From an uncultured Eubacteriales bacterium (lineage in GTDB: Bacteria; Bacillota; Clostridia; Peptostreptococcales; Anaerovoracaceae): 30,435 bases of DNA. The translations under genes were made by a program, and so were the position numbers. Shown one piece after another: positions 14,424 to 23,213 of the stretch. The notes under the pieces were generated by a model. It searched no databases. It was not told the origin of the DNA and saw only the letters and a program-made list of their open reading frames with translations. The stretch lies in NCBI GenBank assembly GCA_910583765.1, contig CAJTYS010000044.1, forward strand, positions 1 through 30,435, in the 5' to 3' direction. Position 1 is the first letter of the stretch; every line of letters starts with the position of its first letter.

Positions 14424-17165
14424 ATGGCACAGCAAAAGAAAAAATCGGGCAGATCATCGGCTCCGCAAAAGAAAAAGACAAGCAGCCGAAGCGAGGCCGC
14501 GGGCGCAGCCGTAAGACAGGGGAAACGGGGCATGAATCCGCATGTGAAGGACGAGATCTGGGCCGTGGTGATCATCGCCATCGGGGTTTTTCTGGTGATC
14601 GCTTTCCAGACTCACGCAGCAGGCGCGGCAGGAGAAGCTCTGTCCAATCTGTTCAAAGGCTGTCTGGGTGTGATCGCCCATGCGTTTCCGTATTATTTGA
14701 TTTTTTACGGGATCCTTTTGTTTGCTAAGAAAACCATTCCCATTGGCAGCAAATCCCTGATCCTGCTCTTTGTGATTTTGCTGACAGCTTCCATCATCAA
14801 TTCCGCGAGGTTCATCGACCCGCAGATGCTGGATTTTGGCTTGACGGACGCGAAGGGATATTACAGCGATGGTATTGAGCTGGACAGCGGCGGACTGTTC
14901 GGCATGTACATAGGCAGCCTTTTGGTAAAAGCCTTTGGAATCCCAGGGCTTTATATCATTTCTTTTGTGATCATTATTATCAGCCTTCTTTTGATCATCA
15001 ACACGCCGATTTCCAGGTTCTTTGAAAAGGCCGCGGAAAAGCGCCGTGCCCGCAAAGCAGCGGAGCGTTTGGAAGCGATTGAAGAAGCGGGACAGATCTT
15101 AATGCCGGACTTGGCGCCGGATCTAGTCGCAGAGCTGGCTCCGGAACCCATCAGGGAAGCGTTGGAGCCAGAACCCGCGCCTGAACCCATTCCTATGACA
15201 GCTACGCCTCGGCCCGGAAAAAAGCGGCTGACCATCAGAGAAAGGCTGGCCCAGGACAAGGAAGCCAGACGCTTAGGCGCAGAAAGTTCCTATGTGCCTG
15301 GCAGCATCTCTGAAAGCCAGAGACACATTTTGGAATACATGCAGGATGATGACCTGTTCGGCCAAACGGAGGCAGAGCCAGGCTATGGATTAGAAGAAGC
15401 TTCGGAACCTTTCGATGTTTATGATCGGGAGCCGGAGGTTTATGAAAATCAGACCAGAGCTGACAGGGAGCCGGAAATCCAGCTTCAGCCTGAACCGGAG
15501 CCCGAGCCCGCAGCAGATCTGGGAATGCCGGAAGAAGAGCCGGACATTGTGCCAGAGCCAGTGTTAGAACCAGAAGAGCCGCCAGCGAAGCCTGCAGCAG
15601 CCGCCATGGAGACCACTTCCCAAGAGCCGGAAAAACTGACAAACAGCCAGGCGGCCAAAGCCTCTCTCGCGCCGGAAGAAATCAATGACGATCAGACGAT
15701 CACCGTGCGGCCTTACAAGATCCCCCCTGTGGATCTGCTGAAAAAAGGAAAAGCGCCGCAAAACAAAGCAGGAACCCAGGTCATGCTGCGGCAAAAGGCC
15801 ATGAAACTGGAAGAAACCCTGAAAAACTTCAACATTGACGCGGAAGTGACCCAGGTGACCCAAGGGCCGGCTGTCACCAGGTTCGAGGTCCATCCAAATG
15901 TAGGGGTAAAGGTAAAGAGCATCGTCAATTTGGCAGATGACATTGCTTTGAACCTGGAAGCCAGGAGCATTCGAATCGAAGCGCCCATCCCAGGGAAAGC
16001 GGCAGTGGGCATTGAAGTGGAAAACGACAAGGTTAACATGGTCACCATCCGAGAAATCATCGATTCCAAGGAATTCAAAGCTGCCAAGTCCAAGATCACC
16101 TTCACTGTGGGAAAGGACATTGCCGGAAAAGCGGTGGTCGCGGACCTGAAGGGCATGCCCCACATGCTTATCGCCGGTTCCACGGGTTCTGGAAAGAGCG
16201 TGTGCGTCAACAGCATCATCACCAGCATCCTATATAAAGCAAAGCCTGAAGAAGTCAAGCTGGTGCTCATTGACCCGAAGGTCGTGGAGCTGACCAATTA
16301 CAATGGCATCCCCCACTTGCTGATCCCAGTGGTCACAGAACCGGCCAAAGCCGCGGCAGCCCTCAATTGGGCTGTGGCGGAAATGGAAGACCGGTACAAG
16401 AAATTCGCCAAAGAGGGCGTGCGGGAACTGGCCAGCTATAATGAAACTGTGCGGGGCAGAGGCGAGGAAGAAGAATTCATGCCTCAAGTAGTGATCATCA
16501 TAGACGAGCTGGCGGACTTGATGATGGCTGCCCCGTCCCAGGTGGAAGAATCCATCTGCAGGCTGGCGCAGAAAGCCAGGGCCGCTGGCATGCATCTGAT
16601 CGTTGCCACCCAGAGGCCGTCCGTGGATGTGATCACCGGCGTGATCAAAGCCAACATCCCGTCCAGGATCGCCTTTGCCGTTTCCTCACAGTTCGATTCT
16701 CGGACCATCCTGGACATGTCCGGCGCGGAACGGCTGGTGGGAAAAGGGGACATGCTGTTCAATCCAATGGGCGGCGGAAAACCTACTAGAGTACAAGGGA
16801 CCTTTATTTCCGATTCCGAAGTCCACGATGTCATTGAGTTCGTGAAAGGGCAGGTCCAAGAAACTGAATACGCCGATGACGTGATGCATACCATCGAAAA
16901 AGCCAATTCACCGGAAAAGCCAGGAGACACGGATCCGCTGCTGGAGGAAGCCATTGAAACCGTGGTCACCACCAAGCAAGCATCCGCTTCCATGCTCCAG
17001 AGGCGTTTTCGCATTGGATACAACAGGGCCGCCAGGATCGTGGACATGATGGAAGCCAGAGGCATCATCGGGCCATCGGAAGGAAGCAAACCAAGGCAGG
17101 TGCTGATGACAGAAGCAGAGCTGAGGGGCTTACAGGAAGATACGGAGGATATACAAGAAGGATAA
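14424..17165 (+). CDS. ftsK: DNA translocase FtsK/SpoIIIE
   Basis: FtsK is a membrane-anchored hexameric motor that pumps chromosomal DNA through the division septum. The protein has 913 residues. Residues 1-40 are a basic cytoplasmic tail; hydrophobic segments near 46-61, 80-101, 111-127 and 157-192 form the membrane domain. From about 200 to 425 runs a Glu/Pro/Ala-rich linker. The alpha domain (GPAVTRFEVHPN) is followed by the RecA-like motor with Walker A GSTGSGKS at 585-592 and Walker B IIIDEL with Asp694-Glu695. The C-terminal gamma winged helix, about 835-900 (SMLQRRFRIGYNRAARIVD), reads the orienting DNA sequences. GGGGAGAAGGG precedes ATG 14424. rimO starts one base after the stop codon. 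Confidence 0.95.
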   Translation: MAQQKKKSGRSSAPQKKKTSSRSEAAGAAVRQGKRGMNPHVKDEIWAVVIIAIGVFLVIAFQTHAAGAAGEALSNLFKGCLGVIAHAFPYYLIFYGILLFAKKTIPIGSKSLILLFVILLTASIINSARFIDPQMLDFGLTDAKGYYSDGIELDSGGLFGMYIGSLLVKAFGIPGLYIISFVIIIISLLLIINTPISRFFEKAAEKRRARKAAERLEAIEEAGQILMPDLAPDLVAELAPEPIREALEPEPAPEPIPMTATPRPGKKRLTIRERLAQDKEARRLGAESSYVPGSISESQRHILEYMQDDDLFGQTEAEPGYGLEEASEPFDVYDREPEVYENQTRADREPEIQLQPEPEPEPAADLGMPEEEPDIVPEPVLEPEEPPAKPAAAAMETTSQEPEKLTNSQAAKASLAPEEINDDQTITVRPYKIPPVDLLKKGKAPQNKAGTQVMLRQKAMKLEETLKNFNIDAEVTQVTQGPAVTRFEVHPNVGVKVKSIVNLADDIALNLEARSIRIEAPIPGKAAVGIEVENDKVNMVTIREIIDSKEFKAAKSKITFTVGKDIAGKAVVADLKGMPHMLIAGSTGSGKSVCVNSIITSILYKAKPEEVKLVLIDPKVVELTNYNGIPHLLIPVVTEPAKAAAALNWAVAEMEDRYKKFAKEGVRELASYNETVRGRGEEEEFMPQVVIIIDELADLMMAAPSQVEESICRLAQKARAAGMHLIVATQRPSVDVITGVIKANIPSRIAFAVSSQFDSRTILDMSGAERLVGKGDMLFNPMGGGKPTRVQGTFISDSEVHDVIEFVKGQVQETEYADDVMHTIEKANSPEKPGDTDPLLEEAIETVVTTKQASASMLQRRFRIGYNRAARIVDMMEARGIIGPSEGSKPRQVLMTEAELRGLQEDTEDIQEG

Positions 17166-17166
17166 C

Positions 17167-18480
17167 ATGAAGATTTATATTGACACATTGGGCTGTCCCA
17201 AAAATTTCAATGATTCCGAAATGGCGGCAGGACTGTTGGAGCATGCTGGACATACCATCTTAGATGGGCCTGAAAGCGCAGACGTGATCCTGGTCAACAC
17301 CTGCGGCTTCATCCATGACGCCAAGACAGAATCCATCCAGCGGATCTTCGAAATGGCAGAATATAAGGATGAAGAAACGGTGCTGGCGGTTTCCGGCTGC
17401 CTTTCCCAGCGGTACGAGGACGAACTATATGAGGAAATGCCGGAAGTGGATCTGTTTTTAGGCGTCAATGATTATGAAAAGCTTCCTGCTATTTTAGAGA
17501 ATTTCCAAAAAGGAAACAGGGAAAAATATCTCAGTGCTTACAGCCGAGAGTTTTTAGAAACGCCTTTCCGCAAGCTGGGAGAAACTCCTTACACAGCGAC
17601 CATCAAAATCGCCGAAGGCTGCGACAATGTGTGCGCTTACTGCGTGATCCCCCAGATTCGGGGCAAATACCGGAGCAGGAGACAGGAGGCCATTGTCAAA
17701 GAAGCGGAAGCCCTAGCGGAAAAAGGCTGCAGGGAGCTGATCCTCATTGCCCAGGACGTGACAGCCTATGGCATGGATCTTTACGGAGAGTTCGTATTGC
17801 CACAGCTGCTGCGAAAGCTCTGCCGGATTCAAGGGCTGCGCTGGATTCGCCTCATGTACTGTTATGAAGACCGGATCACAGACGAGTTGATTCGGGTCAT
17901 GGCAGAGGAAGAAAAAATCTGCCATTATATCGATATTCCGCTCCAGCATATCAGTGACAAAGTGCTGAAAGCCATGAACCGCAGGTCCACCAGCTCTGGG
18001 ATCCGCGGGACCATGAAAAAGCTGCGGCAAGCCATGCCGGACATTCATATCAGAACCACCTTCATCACTGGATTTCCAGGAGAAGAGGAAGGAGATTTTG
18101 AAGAACTCCTGGATTTCGTGGAAGAAGCCAGGTTCGACAGACTAGGCGTTTTCACATATTCTAAGGAAGAAGGCACTGCGGCGGCGGACATGGGCGGACA
18201 GGTGGATGAAGAGACGAAAGTCCTCCGGCAGGACGCGATCATGCGGAACCAGCTGGAGATTTCCCTGGAAAACAATCAGAAAAAGATCGGCAGCAGGCTA
18301 GAGGTGCTGGTAGAGGATCAGGATGAAGACGGCAGCTACATTGGCAGGACTCGGCACGATGCGCCGGAAATCGATGATTCTGTTATCTTCACGTCCCAGC
18401 GGCAGCTTGCTCCAGGGGATTTTGTAACCGTGGAGATCACGGACGCATTTGATTACGATCTGACTGGAAGGGAGGTTTAA
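17167..18480 (+). CDS. rimO: Ribosomal protein S12 methylthiotransferase RimO
   Basis: RimO is a radical-SAM enzyme that adds a methylthio group to the conserved Asp of ribosomal protein S12. In 437 residues, the N-terminal UPF0004 domain holds cluster cysteines Cys10 (LGCPKN), Cys46 and Cys78. The radical-SAM domain has CDNVCAYC with Cys152, Cys156 and Cys159 for the second 4Fe-4S cluster. A C-terminal TRAM domain starts near residue 375. LGCPKNxxDSE and the GCDNVCAYC form distinguish RimO from MiaB and MtaB. The first base after the ftsK stop separates the genes, and AGAAGGA within the ftsK end provides the SD. Confidence 0.94.
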   Translation: MKIYIDTLGCPKNFNDSEMAAGLLEHAGHTILDGPESADVILVNTCGFIHDAKTESIQRIFEMAEYKDEETVLAVSGCLSQRYEDELYEEMPEVDLFLGVNDYEKLPAILENFQKGNREKYLSAYSREFLETPFRKLGETPYTATIKIAEGCDNVCAYCVIPQIRGKYRSRRQEAIVKEAEALAEKGCRELILIAQDVTAYGMDLYGEFVLPQLLRKLCRIQGLRWIRLMYCYEDRITDELIRVMAEEEKICHYIDIPLQHISDKVLKAMNRRSTSSGIRGTMKKLRQAMPDIHIRTTFITGFPGEEEGDFEELLDFVEEARFDRLGVFTYSKEEGTAAADMGGQVDEETKVLRQDAIMRNQLEISLENNQKKIGSRLEVLVEDQDEDGSYIGRTRHDAPEIDDSVIFTSQRQLAPGDFVTVEITDAFDYDLTGREV

Positions 18481-18481
18481 C

Positions 18482-19009
18482 ATGAATTTACCAAACAAAT
18501 TGACACTTTTGAGGATCATCGCGATCCCTGTTTTCATCGTGGTTCTGATGATGGGACATGGATACAGCGCCACTGTGATTTTTATCGTTGCGTCTCTAAC
18601 CGATATGCTGGACGGGCATATCGCCAGGAAATACGATTTGGTGACGAATTTTGGAAAGTTGATGGACCCTCTGGCTGACAAGCTGCTGGTTATGTCGGCT
18701 CTGGTGTGCCTGGTGGAGCTGGGCAGCGTCCCGGGCTGGATGGTCATTGTCATCTTGGCCAGGGAATTCGCGGTAACTGGACTAAGACAAGTTGCCGCCT
18801 CCGAAGGGATCGTCATCGCGGCGGGGACCACGGGAAAGATCAAGACCATTACCCAGATGATCGCCATACCTCTGCTGCTTTTGGAAAATTGGCCTTGCCG
18901 CTATATCGGCGTGCCCCTGGATCAGATCTTCCTATGGATCGCCGTGGCCATGACCATCATTTCCGGCGTGGAATACATTGTGAAAAACAAACAGCTGCTG
19001 TCTATGTAA
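18482..19009 (+). CDS. pgsA: CDP-diacylglycerol--glycerol-3-phosphate 3-phosphatidyltransferase
   Basis: PgsA makes phosphatidylglycerol phosphate from CDP-diacylglycerol and glycerol 3-phosphate in the membrane. The 175 residues carry the full CDP-alcohol phosphotransferase signature: Asp41, Asp44-Gly45, Ala48-Arg49, Gly58, Asp62 and Asp66, in exact spacing. The N-terminus MNLPNKLTLLRI is typical of PgsA rather than PssA. Several membrane helices follow, and WIAVAMTIISGVEYI near the end is family-typical. GGAAGGGAGG lies before ATG 18482, one base after the rimO stop codon, so the two are co-transcribed. Confidence 0.95.
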   Translation: MNLPNKLTLLRIIAIPVFIVVLMMGHGYSATVIFIVASLTDMLDGHIARKYDLVTNFGKLMDPLADKLLVMSALVCLVELGSVPGWMVIVILAREFAVTGLRQVAASEGIVIAAGTTGKIKTITQMIAIPLLLLENWPCRYIGVPLDQIFLWIAVAMTIISGVEYIVKNKQLLSM

Positions 19010-19062
19010 GAAACCATCAGGAGACAAATCACTTGACAATATGGGAGGAAAGAAGGGGAAAC

Positions 19063-20292
19063 ATGAAATCAGCGATTTTAAGCGTAGGAACGGAGCTGCT
19101 CTTTGGACAGATCGTCAACACCAATGCCGCATTTTTGTCACAACAGCTCAATTTATTAGGGTTTGACGTGATGTACCATTATACGGTAGGTGACAATCCA
19201 AAACGGCTTCAGGAAATGGTTCAAGTGGCTTTTCAGGACTGTGACCTGATCCTGACCACAGGAGGATTAGGACCCACCCAGGATGATCTGACCAAGGAAA
19301 TCGTGTGCCAGACCATGGAGGATGAACTAAAGCTCCACCAGCCTTCCATGGATCGTCTGGTGACTTATTTCAAAAAACAGAACCGTCAAATGACGGAAAA
19401 CAACAAAAAGCAGGCGTACCTGCCTTCCAGAGCCACGGTGTTCGATAATGACGCAGGGACCGCGCCTGGTTTTGCCCTGGAAAAGGACGGAAAACTCATG
19501 ATCTGCATGCCTGGGCCGCCTCGAGAAATGACGGCCATGTTCAAAGAAAAAGTCCTGCCTTATTTGGAGGAAAAATCGGAAAGTACGATTTATTACCGGA
19601 TGCTGCGGGCCTTTGGCATCGGAGAGTCCATGCTGGAGACAAAGCTGCTGCCTTTGATCAATGAACAGACGGACCCGACTCTGGCCACTTACGCCAAGGA
19701 AGGGGAATGCAGTCTGCGGATCGCTTCCAAGCGGGCCAGCCGGGAGGAAGCCAAGCAGTCGGTAGATGACATGCTGGAAAAAGTGAAAGCCATTGTCGGA
19801 GAGCATATTTACAGTTATGATGACGAAGATCTGGTGAACGTGGTAGCCAAAAAATTGTTGGATCAGGGCCTGACCCTTTCCAGCGCCGAGTCCTGCACAG
19901 GAGGCATGTTCGCCGCTGCCATGACAGGAATTTCCGGCATCTCTCAGGTGTTCGATCGTTCCATCGTCACGTACAGCAATGAGGCGAAAATGCAGGAGCT
20001 TGGGGTAAAAGAAGAAACTTTGGCGGCCTTTGGCGCAGTCAGCGAGGAGACGGCCAGGGAAATGGCGGAAGGGCTGTTCAAGGTCAGCGGCAGTGATATC
20101 TGCGTTTCTGTCACCGGTATCGCTGGGCCAGATGGCGGGACTCCGGAAAAGCCAGTGGGCCTGGTGTTCATCGGCTGCCATTATCAGGGAAAGACCCTTT
20201 GCCGAAAGGTCCAGATGCGCAATGTGAGCCGGAACTGGAACCGGAATTACGCGGTTCTTTCCATGCTGGATGTGATCAACAAGCTGATTTAG
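19063..20292 (+). CDS. cinA: CinA family protein (competence/damage-inducible; nicotinamide-nucleotide amidase domain)
   Basis: CinA has two domains: an N-terminal molybdopterin-binding-like (MoCF) domain, residues 1-165, beginning MKSAILSVGTELLFGQIVNTN, and a C-terminal domain, about 255-409, with ESCTGG at 276-281. In some bacteria that C-terminal domain hydrolyses nicotinamide mononucleotide; the N-terminal domain has pyrophosphatase activity in related proteins. The length of 409 is typical. The frame continues far upstream inside pgsA, but ATG 19063 has GGAGGAAAGAAGGGG in front and gives the conserved start. The gene sits before recA, the common order in Bacillota, where the two are linked to competence and DNA damage. 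Confidence 0.94.
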   Translation: MKSAILSVGTELLFGQIVNTNAAFLSQQLNLLGFDVMYHYTVGDNPKRLQEMVQVAFQDCDLILTTGGLGPTQDDLTKEIVCQTMEDELKLHQPSMDRLVTYFKKQNRQMTENNKKQAYLPSRATVFDNDAGTAPGFALEKDGKLMICMPGPPREMTAMFKEKVLPYLEEKSESTIYYRMLRAFGIGESMLETKLLPLINEQTDPTLATYAKEGECSLRIASKRASREEAKQSVDDMLEKVKAIVGEHIYSYDDEDLVNVVAKKLLDQGLTLSSAESCTGGMFAAAMTGISGISQVFDRSIVTYSNEAKMQELGVKEETLAAFGAVSEETAREMAEGLFKVSGSDICVSVTGIAGPDGGTPEKPVGLVFIGCHYQGKTLCRKVQMRNVSRNWNRNYAVLSMLDVINKLI

Positions 20293-20512
20293 CACAGGCT
20301 GATCTTGCGGTGGAGGGAAAAGTGAGTTGTGTCGGTCCGTGGATTCAGTGTGTTTTCACATCAGAGTGCGGCACATGGGAAGGGTGGTATCGCAGAGTTT
20401 TTTATATAAGAAGCATCGTTTGTGATATTCTCGGAAGATCAAGAAAAACTGCCGCTGAAAGAGAATCGCTGAAACCAGCTTTGTTGGTTTGAAAAAACTG
20501 GAAAACATGTCC

Positions 20513-20542
20513 TTGACAGGTATGGGATAAATGTGTTAAAAT
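20513..20542 (+). promoter_or_regulatory. Upstream recA promoter candidate (P1)
   Basis: TTGACA (20513-20518) and TAAAAT (20537-20542) are 18 bases apart, about 130 bases before recA. This would give a long-leader transcript that starts upstream of the LexA box. Confidence 0.6.
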
Positions 20543-20598
20543 GTAATTGATTTACAAATTAGTCAAGAGGAATTTTCAACGAGATTTGAAAAAATCAC

Positions 20599-20627
20599 TT
20601 GACCCATGGTTGAATTTGGGGTATGAT
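20599..20627 (+). promoter_or_regulatory. Proximal recA promoter (P2)
   Basis: TTGACC (20599-20604) and TATGAT (20622-20627) are exactly 17 bases apart. The predicted start site lies at the left edge of the LexA box, so the repressor would block this promoter directly. Confidence 0.78.
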
Positions 20628-20635
20628 AGTGAACA

Positions 20636-20647
20636 GAACAGATGTTC
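20636..20647. promoter_or_regulatory. LexA (DinR) box
   Basis: GAAC-AGAT-GTTC is the core of the Gram-positive SOS operator GAAC-N4-GTTC. It lies 8 bases after the P2 -10 box. recA is the classic SOS target, so the assignment is strong. Confidence 0.9.
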
Positions 20648-20669
20648 ACGTTATTTGGGAGGTATGAAA

Positions 20670-21779
20670 GTGGCAACAAACACAACGGCGAAGAAAAAAA
20701 TAAGCAACGAGGAAAATAAAGAAAAAGCATTGCAGGACGCATTGCAGCAGATACAAAAGGCTTTTGGAAAAGGCGCGATCATGAAACTGGGGGACAATGC
20801 CGCTAGATTGGATATTGAATCGATTTCCACTGGCTCCATCAGTTTGGACCTGGCAACAGGGATCGGCGGTGTGCCGAAAGGCAGGATCATTGAGGTCTTT
20901 GGCCCAGAATCCTCTGGTAAAACGACATTGACCTTACATATTGTAGCCGAAGCGCAGAAAGCCGGCGGCCGGGCCGCATTTATCGACGCAGAGCACGCAT
21001 TGGATCCGGAATACGCGAAGAATTTGGGTGTCAATGTGGACGAACTGCTGGTTTCCCAGCCAGACACAGGAGAACAGGGCCTGGAGATCTGTGAAATGCT
21101 AGTTCGCAGCGGCGCTTTGGACCTGATCGTAGTGGACTCTGTGGCCGCATTGGTTCCAAAGGCGGAAATCGAAGGAGAAATGGGAGATTCCCACGTGGGC
21201 CTCCAGGCAAGGCTCATGTCCCAGGCGCTAAGAAAGCTTACTGGATTCATCAACAAATCCAAAACATCGGTTATTTTCATCAACCAATTGCGTGAAAAAG
21301 TAGGTGTCATGTTCGGTAGCCCAGAAACCACCACTGGCGGCCGGGCCTTGAAATTTTACTCTACCATGCGTTTTGACGTGCGCAGGGTGGAAGGCATTAA
21401 ATCCGGCGATGAATTTCTGGGAAACCGCACAAAAGTGAAGGTGGTAAAAAACAAAGTTGCCCCGCCTTTCAAACAGGCGGAATTCGATATCATGTATGGG
21501 GAAGGCATTTCCAGGGAAGGTGATGTCTTAGACTGTGCGGTAGAAGGCAAGATTATTGAAAAAGCAGGTTCCTGGTACAGCTTTGACGGTGACCGGATCG
21601 GACAGGGCCGGGAAAACGTGAAGCGTTATCTGGCAGAACATCCTGAAACCCTGGAAAAGGTGGAAAACCTGATCCGTGAGACCATAACGGAAGCGCCGCC
21701 AGCCGATGAAGAGCCGGATGAAACAGAAGTTCCAAGTCCAGAGCTGCAGGTAGATGAAGACGGCGTAGTAATTGAATAG
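20670..21779 (+). CDS. recA: Recombinase RecA
   Basis: RecA is the ATP-dependent strand-exchange protein that also triggers LexA self-cleavage. From GTG 20670 the protein has 369 residues. Walker A GPESSGKT is at 78-85, followed by IDAEHALDP, the LIVVDSVAAL Walker B segment, and the INQLREKVG and GGRALKFYS DNA-binding loop regions. A C-terminal acidic tail ends DEDGVVIE. GTG 20670 is preferred because GGGAGG lies seven bases before it; the in-frame ATG at 20664 would sit directly on the SD. Two promoters and a LexA box precede the gene. Confidence 0.97.
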   Translation: MATNTTAKKKISNEENKEKALQDALQQIQKAFGKGAIMKLGDNAARLDIESISTGSISLDLATGIGGVPKGRIIEVFGPESSGKTTLTLHIVAEAQKAGGRAAFIDAEHALDPEYAKNLGVNVDELLVSQPDTGEQGLEICEMLVRSGALDLIVVDSVAALVPKAEIEGEMGDSHVGLQARLMSQALRKLTGFINKSKTSVIFINQLREKVGVMFGSPETTTGGRALKFYSTMRFDVRRVEGIKSGDEFLGNRTKVKVVKNKVAPPFKQAEFDIMYGEGISREGDVLDCAVEGKIIEKAGSWYSFDGDRIGQGRENVKRYLAEHPETLEKVENLIRETITEAPPADEEPDETEVPSPELQVDEDGVVIE

Positions 21780-21792
21780 GGAAGTCAAAGCT

Positions 21793-22929
21793 ATGATCAA
21801 TAAAGAAATATTGGAAATCAAGAAACAGTTCACCATGGAAAACTGTGCGATTACGCGCATGTGCGGATGCTATGTGGACTATGAGAAAAATAGAAAATAT
21901 GAGGTGAACCGCTCATTTCTCAGCCTGCCGGAGGAAGAAGCCTTCAAGTACTTTGAAATCTTCAAGCAGACCTTATCAGGCACTCTGGGAAAGAAGCTGA
22001 TGAACATGGAATTCCCACTTTCCCAGGAGGAAGAAGGCGGCACCCAGGAATTCCTTTATCGGCTGCGGGGCAGCAAGCTGGAAGACGAGACGCTGATCAA
22101 TGAATTTTTTGATAAGATCATTGATAACTTTGAGTTTGGCGAAAACTATTATATCATTCTAATCTATGGCGTGTACGATGTGCCGGGGAAATCCACAGAT
22201 GGTTCGGAATTGTTCGATGCCTCGGACAATGTTTATGAGCATATCCTCTGCAGCATCTGTCCGGTAAAGCTGTCAAAGGCAGGGCTCAGCTATGATGTGG
22301 ATCAAAACTCTATCGTAGGCAGGACCAGGGACTGGGTGGTGGATCCGCCGGTGAAGGGATTCCTGTTCCCTGCTTTCAATGATCGGACCGCTGATATCCA
22401 CCAGGCTTTGTATTTTACGAAAAAACCGGAAGAATTGCAGCCAAAGCTCATCGAATCGCTCTTTGGCAGCGAAGTGCCACTTTCTGCTCAAAATCAGAAA
22501 GTCACCTTCAATGAGATCATTTCCGAATCCTTGGGGGATGAATGCGATTTTAAGATGGTAAGGTGCATCCATGACAATTTGCAGGATATGATTGAAGAAA
22601 ATGAAAACGCAGAAGAACCGGAACCACTGGAGCTTGATAAATTTGGCATGAAGCGGCTCTTAGAACAGAGCGGCGCTTCTGACGAAAACCTGGAAAAAGT
22701 AGAACGGATTTTCGAGCAGACGGCTGGTGAAAAGCGAAAGCTTATGGCCAGTAACGTGGCGGAGACGAAAAATTTCAGCATCGAAATGCCGGATATCGTA
22801 ATCAAAGTCAAGCCGGAGCGAGCAGATCTCATCGAAACGAAGATCATCGATGGCCGAAAATGCATGGTCATTGCCATCAATGACCATGTGGAAGTCAATG
22901 GTCTGGACGTGGACATACCGGAAGAATAG
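21793..22929 (+). CDS. DUF4317 domain-containing protein
   Basis: This soluble protein of 378 residues has the clostridial DUF4317 N-terminus: an INKEILEIKKQFT segment followed by CAITRMCGCYVDYEKNRK. No catalytic motif is known for the family and none is evident. The middle has a mixed alpha/beta pattern with Asp/Glu-rich loops, and the C-terminal part, 270-330, looks helical. The frame begins at TTG 21772 inside the recA stop region, but ATG 21793 gives the expected N-terminus, with AGGGAAG upstream. The gene begins 13 bases after recA and may be transcribed with it, which would place it under SOS control. Function is unknown. Confidence 0.82.
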   Translation: MINKEILEIKKQFTMENCAITRMCGCYVDYEKNRKYEVNRSFLSLPEEEAFKYFEIFKQTLSGTLGKKLMNMEFPLSQEEEGGTQEFLYRLRGSKLEDETLINEFFDKIIDNFEFGENYYIILIYGVYDVPGKSTDGSELFDASDNVYEHILCSICPVKLSKAGLSYDVDQNSIVGRTRDWVVDPPVKGFLFPAFNDRTADIHQALYFTKKPEELQPKLIESLFGSEVPLSAQNQKVTFNEIISESLGDECDFKMVRCIHDNLQDMIEENENAEEPEPLELDKFGMKRLLEQSGASDENLEKVERIFEQTAGEKRKLMASNVAETKNFSIEMPDIVIKVKPERADLIETKIIDGRKCMVIAINDHVEVNGLDVDIPEE

Positions 22930-22985
22930 AAGAAAGCGCTGCCAGCGGGAGACTAAGGGCAGCTTGTGACAGGGGGCAGGTCGAG

Positions 22986-23213
22986 ATGATGGAAAAGAAG
23001 AAACCATATTTGGAAAAGCTGCTTCCAACATATCTGGAAAAGGATCTGGAGGCTTACAAAAAAGGGCTGGAAGAAAACAGTTCTCTTCTCGACTGCCTGG
23101 TAAACGAATTGCAGGGATCCATCAACAGCGCTTTCGTGGACGGTGAGATCACAGAAGAGCAGTGTGACTATTTATATGCCGCCTATGTCTATGGGGAGGA
23201 GGACAGTGAATGA
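22986..23213 (+). CDS. Small acidic protein, partner of the HipA-like kinase
   Basis: This 75-residue soluble protein begins at ATG 22986 or 22989, after GGGGGCAGG. The sequence is acidic and helical, with ENSSLLDCLVNELQGSINSA in the middle and a GEITEEQCDYLYAAYVYG end. It has no recognisable DNA-binding motif. Its stop codon overlaps the start of the kinase gene in an ATGA arrangement, so the two are translationally coupled. Small proteins in this position beside HipA-like kinases may act as inhibitors or adaptors; that is inference. A 6-bp inverted repeat (GCTGCC/GGCAGC, 22938-22963) precedes the gene. Confidence 0.75.
   Translation: MMEKKKPYLEKLLPTYLEKDLEAYKKGLEENSSLLDCLVNELQGSINSAFVDGEITEEQCDYLYAAYVYGEEDSE

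Larger units (their letters stand above)
20293..20669 (+). promoter_or_regulatory. cinA-recA intergenic region
   Basis: This 377-base gap holds the recA control elements in its right half. Left of them, 20293-20510 has no supported gene. A GTG frame at 20322-20492 (57 codons) has a plausible SD but no recognisable product. A hairpin of 8 pairs (AAACCAGC with GTTGGTTT, 20472-20490) has no T-tract and is not a terminator. Confidence 0.6.

Noticed and set aside
16484..17188. Open frame of 234 codons on the minus strand
   Set aside because: It is antisense to the ftsK motor and gamma domain, with a Ser/Met-rich product typical of a shadow frame.
19327..20295. Long open frame of 322 codons on the minus strand
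   Set aside because: It lies wholly opposite cinA, whose motifs are clear, and its product is rich in His, Arg and Gln as expected from an antisense shadow frame.
20472..20490. Hairpin AAACCAGC/GTTGGTTT as the cinA terminator
   Set aside because: No T-tract lies behind it on either strand, so an intrinsic terminator is not supported.
20322..20492. GTG frame of 57 codons with a GGAGGG SD between cinA and recA
   Set aside because: The product resembles nothing I recognise, has an unusual composition (four Cys, three Trp in 57 residues) and the region is otherwise regulatory. It could be real, but the sequence alone does not support it.
22938..22963. GCTGCC/GGCAGC inverted repeat after the DUF4317 gene as a terminator
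   Set aside because: The stem is only six pairs and no T-tract follows. It was left as a possible minor RNA structure near the SD of the next gene.
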